From positions 1-31,133 of the forward strand of contig JAFAAS010000191.1 in NCBI GenBank assembly GCA_023426435.1: DNA of 31,133 nt. Direction: 5' to 3'. Shown here piece after piece: positions 25,373 to 31,133 of this stretch; position 1 is the stretch's first letter; the number at the start of each line of letters is the position of its first letter. The stretch is from Verrucomicrobiota bacterium (lineage in GTDB: Bacteria; Verrucomicrobiota; Verrucomicrobiia; Opitutales; Opitutaceae). Below the pieces are notes generated by a model. That model made no database searches. It was not told the origin of the DNA and was given only the letters and a program-made list of their open reading frames with translations. A program made the position numbers and the translations under genes.

Positions 25373-26218
25373 GTGAACCGTTTCGTCTCTCTCGCCCTTT
25401 CTGCCGTGCTCCTTCCTTTCCTCGCCGGCTGCAACATCGAGCGCGGTTTCATTTTCCCCGGCACCGCCACGCATGGCCGCAGCGACACCCGCGTCCCTCC
25501 GAGTTCCTCTTACGAACTGCTCGAGCTCGCAACGCGCAGCGGCACCCGCGTCGTCGCACAATTCGGTCCCGCACTCGACGCTCGCGACAATCCACTCCCC
25601 ACCGCTTCGCGCCCTACGCTGATTTTCTTCTACGGCAACGGCTCCTGTCTCGCCTACACGCAACGTGAGTTTCACGAGTTCCGTCGCCTCGGCCTCAACG
25701 TCCTCATTCCCGAATACCCCGGCTACGGCATGAGCCCCGACGGATCACCCGGCGAAGATTCGTTCTACGAAACCGCCGACGCCGCTTACAACTATCTCCT
25801 CTCGCGGCCCGGGATCGACCGCTCGCGCATCGTCACCGGCGGCTGGTCCATGGGCGCGGCGGTCGCAATCGACCTGGCGAGCCGCCGCCCGGTCTCCCAC
25901 GTGTTCACCGTCAGCGCATTCACTTCGATGCACCAGGTCGCGCGGCACGTCGCGCCGTGGGCTCCAACGTCGCTCATCATCCGCTCTCGTTTCGACAACC
26001 TCGCAAAACTTCCCGCCATCTCCGCTCCCGTCCTTCTCTTCCATGGCGAACAGGACACCCTCGTCCCCCCGACCATGTCGTCCACCCTCGCCGCGCACGC
26101 CAAAGCCGATCAAGCCCGCGTCGTCATCTTTCCCGGCACCGGCCACAACGACATCTTCGCTCTCGGCGGTCCCGCCATCATGAACCACCTGCGCGACTTT
26201 CTCGCTGCACCGCAGTAG
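25373..26218 (+). CDS. Alpha/beta-hydrolase lipoprotein
   Basis: This 281-residue protein has a lipoprotein signal with LAGC and cleavage before C20, so it is probably anchored outside the cytoplasm. The hydrolase fold shows the oxyanion region FFYGNGS (about 85-91), PEYPGYGMS (113-121), the nucleophile elbow GGWSMG with S159, D228 in HGEQDTLVPP and H258 in GTGHND, so the triad is complete. It resembles the ABHD-type 'alpha/beta hydrolase of unknown specificity' found in many bacteria. The start is GTG 25373, where the signal peptide begins. The palindrome 25 bases upstream may be its control site. Substrate unknown. Confidence 0.88.
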   Translation: MNRFVSLALSAVLLPFLAGCNIERGFIFPGTATHGRSDTRVPPSSSYELLELATRSGTRVVAQFGPALDARDNPLPTASRPTLIFFYGNGSCLAYTQREFHEFRRLGLNVLIPEYPGYGMSPDGSPGEDSFYETADAAYNYLLSRPGIDRSRIVTGGWSMGAAVAIDLASRRPVSHVFTVSAFTSMHQVARHVAPWAPTSLIIRSRFDNLAKLPAISAPVLLFHGEQDTLVPPTMSSTLAAHAKADQARVVIFPGTGHNDIFALGGPAIMNHLRDFLAAPQ

Positions 26219-26245
26219 CGGCCCGTTATCTCGCCACAACCGCCG

Positions 26246-26557
26246 TCACCGCCGCACCCGCTCCCAAAGCCGCACCGCACTCATCGCCACCGGCGCCAAC
26301 TTCAGCCACCGCTTCCAGCCGCCCGCCACCACCGGCTTCTTCGCCATCCGACGCTGCAGCAGAAACCCCAGCGGAATCGCCGCGAGTTTCGCATACGGCG
26401 AAATCCGTTTCCATTGCGCCGAGATCCGATCGATCGCCGCGATCGGTCTCGCCACATGCTCCGCATACGCGACGCACTCCGCGCGATGCGCCGCGATCCG
26501 CACCCGCAACGCCTGCTTGCGCTGCGCGAGTTCGTTCAATTCTCCCGTCGGATACAT
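26246..26557 (-). CDS. YqjK-like small protein
   Basis: This 103-residue basic protein has an N-terminal helix rich in Arg, Ala and Glu (LAQRKQALRVRIAAHRAECVAYAEHV), a mildly hydrophobic middle (AAIPLGFLL, about 60-68) and a tryptophan/lysine-rich end (GGWKRWLKLAPVAMSAVRLWERVRR). Size, composition and position right after a YqjD-YqjE-type pair match YqjK of the E. coli yqjCDEK operon. The residue match is weak, so the name rests mainly on context. Its ATG overlaps the end of the preceding gene by about 20 bases. It is the last gene of the operon. Confidence 0.65.
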   Translation of the reverse strand: MYPTGELNELAQRKQALRVRIAAHRAECVAYAEHVARPIAAIDRISAQWKRISPYAKLAAIPLGFLLQRRMAKKPVVAGGWKRWLKLAPVAMSAVRLWERVRR

Positions 26558-26937
26558 GCGCGATCCTGCGTCAGCTCGGCAATCGTGGCGTCAAACGGCC
26601 GCGGTTGCCTCGCGATCATCTTGCGGCAATGCAGCAGGATCGCCACGAACCCGCCGGCATACAGCACCGCAAACGTGATCAACACCGCGAGCCGCGCCGT
26701 TTCCCAGAACAGGTAAACCACCGCCAGGCTCGCGAACGTGATCGCCATGATCCCCGCGAACACCGCCGCGCACACCCACACGAAGAGCTGCACCGCGCGC
26801 AATTTCTCCTCGCGCAGCTCGAGCGAAAACAGCTCGAGCCGCTCACGCGCGGAGAACAGCACGTTATCGATCAGCCCGCGCAGAGAACCGAGCAAGCCGC
26901 CCGTGGCCGGACCTTCGCCGTCCATTGTCCGGCTCAA
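26536..26937 (-). CDS. YqjE-like / phage-holin-family (DUF1469) membrane protein
   Basis: This 133-residue protein has an amphipathic, charged segment (about 26-47, VLFSARERLELFSLELREEKLR) followed by two membrane helices (about 50-75 and 82-104) and a basic tail. This is the layout of the DUF1469 'phage holin family' that includes E. coli YqjE. The name does not imply a phage origin. The start is TTG 26937, which overlaps the stop of the upstream DUF883 gene as TTGA; ATG 26925 is an alternative. It lies in an operon with a YqjD/ElaB-type protein, as in enterobacteria. Confidence 0.85.
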   Translation of the reverse strand: MSRTMDGEGPATGGLLGSLRGLIDNVLFSARERLELFSLELREEKLRAVQLFVWVCAAVFAGIMAITFASLAVVYLFWETARLAVLITFAVLYAGGFVAILLHCRKMIARQPRPFDATIAELTQDRACIRREN

Positions 26938-27251
26938 TGATTGCTGCGACGGATCAGCGCGCCGATCAGCACGCCAATGCCCAGCGCGATCGCCAGCGAT
27001 TCGTAAGGATGCGCCCGAATCGTCTCGTCGGTCGCCTTCGCGCCTTGGATCACTTTCTTGCGCGCGTCTTCGTAAGCGACGCCCGCCTTGGCCTGCAGTT
27101 GGTCAAATCGCTCGCGCAGTTCGCCCAACCGGTCCTTCGCCTTCTCGGAAACCGGACCGACCATCAGCGCTTCGGCTTCGTTCATCAGCCGGCTGATGTG
27201 ATCGACGATGTCGTCAGGAGTTTCAGTGCGGGCACCAGGATCGTTTTTCAT
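26934..27251 (-). CDS. YqjD/ElaB-type (DUF883) membrane-anchored protein
   Basis: This 105-residue protein has a helical charged body (about 10-80, with VSEKAKDRLGELRERFDQLQAKAGVAYEDARKKVIQGAKATDETIRAHPYESLA) and one C-terminal membrane helix (about 83-100, IALGIGVLIGALIRRSN). This is the DUF883 signature, with the conserved IRAHPYESL just before the helix. The E. coli relatives YqjD and ElaB bind ribosomes at the inner membrane in stationary phase. The start is ATG 27251; the open frame extends 11 codons upstream without support. No Shine-Dalgarno is visible. It is followed by YqjE- and YqjK-like genes. Confidence 0.9.
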   Translation of the reverse strand: MKNDPGARTETPDDIVDHISRLMNEAEALMVGPVSEKAKDRLGELRERFDQLQAKAGVAYEDARKKVIQGAKATDETIRAHPYESLAIALGIGVLIGALIRRSNH

Positions 27252-27293
27252 ATGCGATGTAGGTTGAGGTTGAAGAATGGCCAAGCTGCCGGC

Positions 27294-27521
27294 TCACGTG
27301 CGTCGCGGCAGGAGAACAAAAAGTCCCCAAACCACGGCCACGGCCCCAAGAGCCAACAACCAGATCGACCGCCCCGGTCGCGGATCGTTCATCGTCTCCA
27401 TGAGCTGGGGCGCCGTCGCGGTATGCATGTCCCAACCCAAATAGAGCAGAACCGCACCGGCAATCAGGAGTAGGAAGCCGAGGAGCTTTGCCACGGGAGT
27501 AGTTATCACAGCTTGTGCCAT
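27294..27521 (-). CDS. DUF3185-family small membrane protein
   Basis: This 75-residue protein has two membrane helices (about 9-30 and 52-70) separated by GWDMHTATAPQLMETMNDPRPGRSIWL, the signature of DUF3185 (GxDxHxxTxxxxMETxxGxPTxxSIWLL). Function is unknown; relatives are often annotated near stress-response genes. The start is ATG 27521, where similarity begins; the longer open frame (to 27653) is not supported. It is the first of four minus-strand genes and diverges from the GT61 gene across about 190 bases. Confidence 0.85.
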   Translation of the reverse strand: MAQAVITTPVAKLLGFLLLIAGAVLLYLGWDMHTATAPQLMETMNDPRPGRSIWLLALGAVAVVWGLFVLLPRRT

Positions 27522-27714
27522 CTGACGAGCGGCCAGCGCATTTATCTGACTATCAGCCGCAAGAAATTTCTCCGGAGCAAACACCGGCCCGCCCGTGGGA
27601 GATCCTCCGTGCACTCTGCCGCGACTTCGCCCCGTGAAGTTCGCATCCTGCACGGCGCCCCCAGTTCACGGAACCCCACGCACTTTCTCCCGCTCCAAGC
27701 GGTCCCTTCTCCTT

Positions 27715-28926
27715 ATGGTGAACCGCGCTGCGCCCGCCTCAAGCTACTCGCCTCTCCGCGAGGGCATCAACCGGGTTCGCCACCACACCTTCCCCCTGTT
27801 TTGGTCGATCGTTCCACGCAGCGCGCTTCGCCTGCTGCCCGCGACGTCCGCCGCCTTCGGACCTCCCCGCCGCACCGCGCGCTGGAGCGAGTTTCGAGAT
27901 CGCCCCGGGATGCAATGGCGCAGCGTTCTCCCGCGGCGCACCCAAAAACTCCCGCCACCCTACTTTTGCAACGCCCCCGCCAACCCGCTCGCCCACGGGC
28001 CCGAAATCGAGTGGCCCGAAGCGGGCGTGGCCGAGATTCCCGGCGGCCGCATCCTCGACGAACACGCTTGGATCGTCGGCCCCGACGACACCTTCCTCGG
28101 CGACTTCTGCTACATCGGCCCGAGCAAATTTTCGAAGGTCAATCACATCATCAAACTCCACCCGCCCCTCCGCCTGCCCGGCCGCACGCTCAACCTTTGC
28201 AGCGCCAACGCCGTCACCAACTTCTTCCATTTCGTCATCGATTCGATCAGTCGCGTCGAACTCGTCCAGCGCGCCGGCTACACGTGGGACGACTTCGATC
28301 AAATCCTCTTCCCGCGCTTCAGCAGTCCCACCGCCGAAGAGATCGTCGACGCCGCCGGCCTGCCCCGCGACAAGCTGGTCCGCATCGGTCGCCGCCAGCA
28401 ATTCGTCTGCGAAACATTGATCCAGCCTTCCTTCCCCGGCCCGCTCGCATGCACGCCCGGTTGGGTGCTGGAATTCTACCGTCGTCTCTTTCCGTCCGAC
28501 CCCACTCCGCGCACGCGTCGCATTTACCTCCCGCGCCGCAACAACCGCTACCCTCAGAACGAAGCCGCCCTCACCGCGCGGCTCACCGCCGCGGGTTTCG
28601 AAGTCATCGACCCCGACACCACCCACGATCTCCGTCACCATCTCGCTCAAGCCAGCCACGTCGTAGGCGTCCACGGAGCCGCGCTCGCCAATCTCGTCTT
28701 TTGCACCCCCGGCACCCGCGTCCTCGAATTGATGCCCTCGGAAATTTCGGAGCACTACAACCGTTGGTTCTACTACACCCTCTGCACCAGCGGCGACATG
28801 CCCTACGGCGCCCTCATCGGCCGCTCCCGGCGCCAGCGCCTCACCACCTTCAGCCCCCAGCCCAAAACCGAATTCGTCATCGCTCCCACAGAGTTCGAAT
28901 CCGCCCTCTCCGCCCTTCTCTCCTAA
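27715..28926 (+). CDS. Glycosyltransferase family 61 protein
   Basis: This 403-residue protein belongs to GT61 (DUF563), enzymes that add sugars to glycans. The C-terminal half holds the family blocks NLCSANAVTNFFHFVIDSISRVELV at 160-184, RRIYLPRRNNRYPQN near 262-276, and ASHVVGVHGAALANLVFCTPGTRVLELMPSE at 312-342, in which HGAALANLVF begins at 320. No signal peptide or membrane helix is seen, so it is probably cytoplasmic, perhaps acting on exopolysaccharide or O-antigen precursors. The start is ATG 27715 (GTG 27718 next to it). The frame is open further upstream but with basic, unconserved sequence. No other sugar genes are nearby except manA far upstream. Confidence 0.85.
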   Translation: MVNRAAPASSYSPLREGINRVRHHTFPLFWSIVPRSALRLLPATSAAFGPPRRTARWSEFRDRPGMQWRSVLPRRTQKLPPPYFCNAPANPLAHGPEIEWPEAGVAEIPGGRILDEHAWIVGPDDTFLGDFCYIGPSKFSKVNHIIKLHPPLRLPGRTLNLCSANAVTNFFHFVIDSISRVELVQRAGYTWDDFDQILFPRFSSPTAEEIVDAAGLPRDKLVRIGRRQQFVCETLIQPSFPGPLACTPGWVLEFYRRLFPSDPTPRTRRIYLPRRNNRYPQNEAALTARLTAAGFEVIDPDTTHDLRHHLAQASHVVGVHGAALANLVFCTPGTRVLELMPSEISEHYNRWFYYTLCTSGDMPYGALIGRSRRQRLTTFSPQPKTEFVIAPTEFESALSALLS

Positions 28927-28952
28927 CGCGCAACCTTAACACCCGCGCCGCC

Positions 28953-28985
28953 GGATCAAAGATCCAGCGACAATAATGTCGTTTT
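28953..28985 (+). terminator. Possible terminator after the GT61 gene
   Basis: Two small hairpins follow the stop codon by 26 to 41 bases: GGATC-AAA-GATCC (28953-28965) and CGACA-ATAA-TGTCG (28968-28981), the second running into TTTT. Each stem is only 5 bp, so this is a weak call. Confidence 0.45.
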
Positions 28986-29070
28986 GACCGATATTACGAC
29001 GCCCGCCAACCCGCCGCCAAGTCAGCAGCAGCGCGACGACAGCGAGGGAGTGCGAACGATCGGCGATCCT

Positions 29071-29156
29071 CGATCAGACTCTTGTAACGGCTTGGAAGAG
29101 GTGCCCGCGCTCACTGCGCCGCCGGTTGAACCGGACCGCGAACGGGCCCTGTAACC
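29071..29156. repeat. Direct repeat shared by the two transposase halves, copy A
   Basis: These 86 bases match 30656-30742 in the same orientation with about four mismatches and one missing base. They encode the end of copy A (WLQGPFAVRF to the YKSLI region) and the beginning of copy B. The two repeats bracket the PEP-CTERM gene. Outside the repeat the two loci show no further similarity on either side. Confidence 0.85.
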
Positions 29157-29386
29157 AGCGCATGCCCTCCACTAAGTCCACCCGCGGGGTTGAGACAGCG
29201 AGGTGGTAGTGGTTCGACATCACACACCACCCATGCACCCGCCAGCCCGTCTTGACGCAGGCCTCGCCCAGGCATTTCAGGAAGGCCGCCTTGGCCCTCT
29301 CCGTCCGAAAAACATCCACCGGTAATTGCCCCGGTTGAGGATGTGATAAATCCCACCTTGGACTCCAATCGCAATGGCCGCGCCAC
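29071..29386 (-). pseudogene. Y1/REP-type transposase, frameshifted N-terminal two thirds
   Basis: Three reading-frame pieces together give the start and middle of a Y1 (HUH) REP-associated transposase. First GTG at 29386 gives MARPLRLE; then, after a lost base, GIYHILNRGNYR; then, in a third frame, VDVFRTERAKAAFLKCLGEACVKTGW with the HUH motif in CVMSNHYHLAVSTP, followed by EGMRWLQGPFAVRFNR. At the end, QAVTRV replaces the expected QGRYKSL because a single base is missing, and similarity stops just beyond. Such enzymes nick single-stranded REP hairpins. The C-terminal third is absent here but present, in the wrong order, at 30375-30742. Not functional. Confidence 0.85.
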
Positions 29387-29465
29387 GCCGGCAGTTCACC
29401 GCCTTCACTTCCGGCGTCAACCCCACCCCCCAAAGCCTGACCGCGTTTCTGTTTCACGCGCAGCC

Positions 29466-29498
29466 AATAAAAAGCGCGTTCCTGGACTGGAACGCGCT
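29466..29498 (-). terminator. Rho-independent terminator of the PEP-CTERM gene
   Basis: On the minus strand AGCGCGTTCC pairs perfectly with GGAACGCGCT (29489-29498 and 29473-29482; 10-bp stem, 6-base loop) and runs into TTTTTATT. It lies 25 bases after the stop codon. Confidence 0.92.
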
Positions 29499-29522
29499 GG
29501 AGAGGTGAGAGTGAAGGCTGAG

Positions 29523-30275
29523 TTACTTTTGGTTGCGGCGGCGTGCGCGAATGAGCACCACGCCAATCATCGCGGCGGCACCGAGAAGCAACGCCGTGGT
29601 GGCGGGTTCCGGAATTGCGGCGAGACCAAGGGTAGCAGCATTGATCTGTGGGCTGAAAGGACCGAGGTCGATCGTTTGCAACTCAGCGGCGGCGGTGAAG
29701 GTGCCGATCACATACTGTCCAAGGGTGGCGCCATTGTTGCTGTAGCGGACTAAGGCCTCGTTGCCGAAGGTGTCGGCAAAGGAAACTGATTCGGTGTTGT
29801 GGTAGCTCGCGCGTGAATCGTTAACCCAGAACTGGATTTGATACGTGTGGCCAGGGGTGAGGTTGTGCAACGTCATCGTCTGCGTGTGGCTCAGCTGGCC
29901 CGACCAGAAGGTCGCGGAACGCAGCAGATCCTGGTAACCGCTACTCAGGGAGGTATAGAACGCTTGGGTGTTACCAAATGAGTTCGGGAAATGGTAGATG
30001 GTCGAGCCGACGGTGGTGAGCGTGAAGTCGGAATTGCCAGTGTTTGACGCGTAGCCCGTGAACGTGACGCCATTGACTATGGGGCTTACTGCGGCCGTGC
30101 CGAAATTGTAGGCCCAGATCCGCGTCTCGACGCTGGCGACGTCCGCATCGCCGGTGATGAAAGTCGGCGTGGACCATGAGATGATCGCTTGGGCATGTGC
30201 CGAACCGAGGGAGAGGGTAAAAGCCGCAACGCCGAGGCAGATGGAGGAAAATTTGCGTGGAATGTTTCGGTTCAT
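29523..30275 (-). CDS. PEP-CTERM sorting-domain protein (exported, unknown function)
   Basis: This 250-residue protein has a signal peptide (1-28, cleavage after AHA), a Ser/Thr/Asn-rich exported body (29-215) without known domains, and a classical PEP-CTERM tail: IPEPATTALLLG at 221-232, a hydrophobic stretch to about 242, then the basic RARRR. Such tails are processed by an exosortase (EpsH/XrtA type), and the proteins end up outside the cell, often linked to exopolysaccharide. The body is beta-rich in look (TFWSGQLSHTQTMTLHNLTPGHTYQIQFWVNDSR). Its third positions are less C/G-biased than in the rest of the window, hinting at later arrival. No exosortase gene is in the window. Confidence 0.92.
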   Translation of the reverse strand: MNRNIPRKFSSICLGVAAFTLSLGSAHAQAIISWSTPTFITGDADVASVETRIWAYNFGTAAVSPIVNGVTFTGYASNTGNSDFTLTTVGSTIYHFPNSFGNTQAFYTSLSSGYQDLLRSATFWSGQLSHTQTMTLHNLTPGHTYQIQFWVNDSRASYHNTESVSFADTFGNEALVRYSNNGATLGQYVIGTFTAAAELQTIDLGPFSPQINAATLGLAAIPEPATTALLLGAAAMIGVVLIRARRRNQK

Positions 30276-30339
30276 GGAGGCGCGAAAACAACGAAGTCAC
30301 CTCCCGCAAGGCAAGGTTTTGCCGGTGACGTAAAACGGT

Positions 30340-30356
30340 CGCAAAAGGGGGTCAGC
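30340..30356. repeat. Possible REP-like small hairpin next to the transposase remnant
   Basis: AAGGG-GGTCAG-CCCTT (within 30340-30360) is a 5-bp stem beside the end of the C-terminal transposase half. Y1 REP transposases act on such small hairpins, usually GC-rich with a tetranucleotide guide beside them. Only one copy was noticed here, so this remains tentative. Confidence 0.3.
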
Positions 30357-30374
30357 CCTTGGGCATTGTGGGGT

Positions 30375-30742
30375 TCATGAGAGTTTCTTGTCCAGTGCAG
30401 CATTGGGCGGGCGCGCCCACGCGCTGACCTTGCGACTCACCTCGTCTAGATTGCCCATATGTAGCGTTGTGGCCGGCCAGCGATTGGTCACCGTGGTGCG
30501 GGTCTTCGACGCGGCGGCCACCGCCAGCTTCCAATCGGCCGATTTGCCGGCTTGGGCCAGTTCCTTCGGCTTGCGGCGCAATTTCCTCAGCTTCGCGCGG
30601 ACGGGATTGAGATGGATGTAGTGGCACAGCCGCCCAAGCCCCTCGTCGGGGTCCACGATCAGACTCTTGTAACGGCCTTGGAAGAGGTGCCCGCGCTCAT
30701 TGCGCAGCCGGTTGAACCGGACCGCGAACGTGCCCTGCAACC
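30375..30742 (-). pseudogene. Y1/REP-type transposase, C-terminal half
   Basis: Reading from 30742, the sequence begins abruptly at LQGTFAVRFNRLRNERGHLFQGRYKSLIVDPDEGLG, continues YIHLNPVRAKLRKLRRKP and ends at a normal stop codon (30375). This is the second half of a Y1 REP-transposase, including the conserved YIHLNPVRA. It lacks the start and the HUH motif and has no frameshift. The open frame extends upstream into the 3' end of ssrA, but that part is not transposase. Its first ~87 bases duplicate the end of the N-terminal half at 29071-29156. It is joined to the tmRNA side at 30743-30774. Confidence 0.85.
30656..30742. repeat. Direct repeat shared by the two transposase halves, copy B
   Basis: These 87 bases are about 94% identical to 29071-29156 and in the same orientation. 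Copy B ends 33 bases before the 3' end of ssrA (30775). Recombination between copies A and B would excise a circle of about 1.6 kb carrying the PEP-CTERM gene and a re-joined transposase reading region. Confidence 0.85.
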
Positions 30743-30774
30743 GACAAAAAAGACCCGCCCGCACTCGAATAAAT

Positions 30775-31128
30775 TGGTGGAGGTGAGGGGAGTTGAACCC
30801 CTGTGCCCCTGACCTTTGCACACCGCGTCTACCATGTTTAGTGCGACTTTAAATTCGCCGAAACTAAGCCGCCACACGCGCTAAGGTTTCAGCTATTCCC
30901 CGGATGAAGATACGGCGCGCGGTCCGCGGACCGCTCCGCGCGCTATGCCTGCTGTCGACGTCGGTCACGGCTAGCAGGTGTCGCCGGACCAACGAGGCGG
31001 CTAATTAAGCCGCCATGGGCATTTCTTCGTAGTTGCCTCTTATTGGTTTCGAAGGGGATTAACGAGAGACCTCGACTCTCGACAGGCAGCGGCGCACTCC
31101 AACCAAGGGTAGAATCCGGAACACCCCC
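30775..31128 (-). ncRNA. ssrA: tmRNA (ssrA), ribosome rescue
   Basis: tmRNA frees stalled ribosomes and tags the unfinished protein. The 354-base gene is complete: the acceptor stem pairs 5' GGGGGUG with CACCUCC before A-CCA (30775-30777 is the encoded CCA end), and the T arm GGGGTTCAACTCCCC is intact. The tag reading frame (31037-31005) gives G-N-Y-E-E-M-P-M-A-A followed by TAA, so the added peptide is A-GNYEEMPMAA. This ends in Ala-Ala as needed by the ClpXP protease. GC-rich stems and pseudoknot-like repeats (the long GC palindrome near 30920-30945) lie between the tag and the 3' half. The promoter lies outside the window. Confidence 0.97.
31005..31037 (-). other. tmRNA tag-peptide reading frame
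   Basis: Within ssrA, GGC AAC TAC GAA GAA ATG CCC ATG GCG GCT TAA encodes GNYEEMPMAA and stop. The stem around the stop (GGCGGCTTAATTAGCCGCC) pairs GGCGGCT with AGCCGCC, as usual for the helix following or containing the tag stop codon. Confidence 0.9.
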
Positions 31129-31133
31129 AAAAA

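Noticed and set aside
26536..26937. Phage holin or prophage remnant
   Set aside because: The 'phage holin family' name belongs to DUF1469/YqjE; the neighbours are YqjD- and YqjK-type genes and no phage genes are present.
30743..30790. attL/attR pair from integration into the ssrA 3' end
   Set aside because: I found no second copy of the ssrA 3' terminal sequence in the window and no integrase gene, so an island boundary is not supported.
30659..30877. A 72-codon frame crossing the 3' end of ssrA
   Set aside because: It overlaps the tRNA-like end of tmRNA and the truncated transposase; it is a by-product of the junction.

Overview
The window looks like chromosomal DNA from a high-GC member of the Verrucomicrobiota, most likely an Opitutales/Opitutaceae-type organism. 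This is an inference from gene content and style: strong C/G third-position bias, many starts without a Shine-Dalgarno, an NfeD-FloA cluster, a PEP-CTERM protein, REP-type (Y1/HUH) transposase remnants and the tmRNA. No rRNA is present to confirm it. Most of the window is dense housekeeping DNA with no gene-free stretch longer than about 250 bases. Only the two ends look accessory.

Layout. The left edge (1-233) is the 3' end of an IS5-type transposase with a probable terminal repeat. accB-accC (471-2394, +) encode the biotin carrier and biotin carboxylase of acetyl-CoA carboxylase and end in a strong terminator. On the minus strand follow purN-prmA (3913-2448) and a second operon, manA - AsmA-like membrane protein - grpE - dnaJ (7594-4003), with a terminator after dnaJ. 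ftsK and a rodZ-like gene (7642-11126, +) serve chromosome segregation and cell shape. A four-gene minus-strand operon (14856-11218) holds a ClpP/NfeD membrane protease, a short NfeD, the flotillin FloA and a membrane-anchored coiled-coil protein. An aldose-1-epimerase-like gene diverges from it. tatA, an Smr-domain gene and an ecto-nucleotide pyrophosphatase-like lipoprotein are fused by 4-base overlaps (16078-18004, +).

The middle right has a small membrane protein, an AIM24-family protein, a DUF4199-type membrane protein, and a divergent pair made of a 61-residue membrane protein (-) and an OxyR-type LysR regulator (+). The spacer of that pair carries a near-perfect OxyR operator. An MFS transporter and a double-domain U32 protein form a tight pair, followed by a lipoprotein alpha/beta hydrolase. 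A minus-strand stress-type operon (DUF3185, YqjD/ElaB-like, YqjE-like, YqjK-like) diverges from a GT61 glycosyltransferase gene.

The right end (about 28930-31128) is an accessory patch. Two non-overlapping halves of a Y1 REP-transposase lie in permuted order on either side of a PEP-CTERM gene, share an ~86-bp direct repeat, and abut the 3' end of ssrA (tmRNA). Other structure includes a set of AT-rich interrupted palindromes with the same 11-base core but different, self-complementary arms, and a family of GC-rich hairpin repeats (one triplicated in tandem) that partly doubles as terminators.
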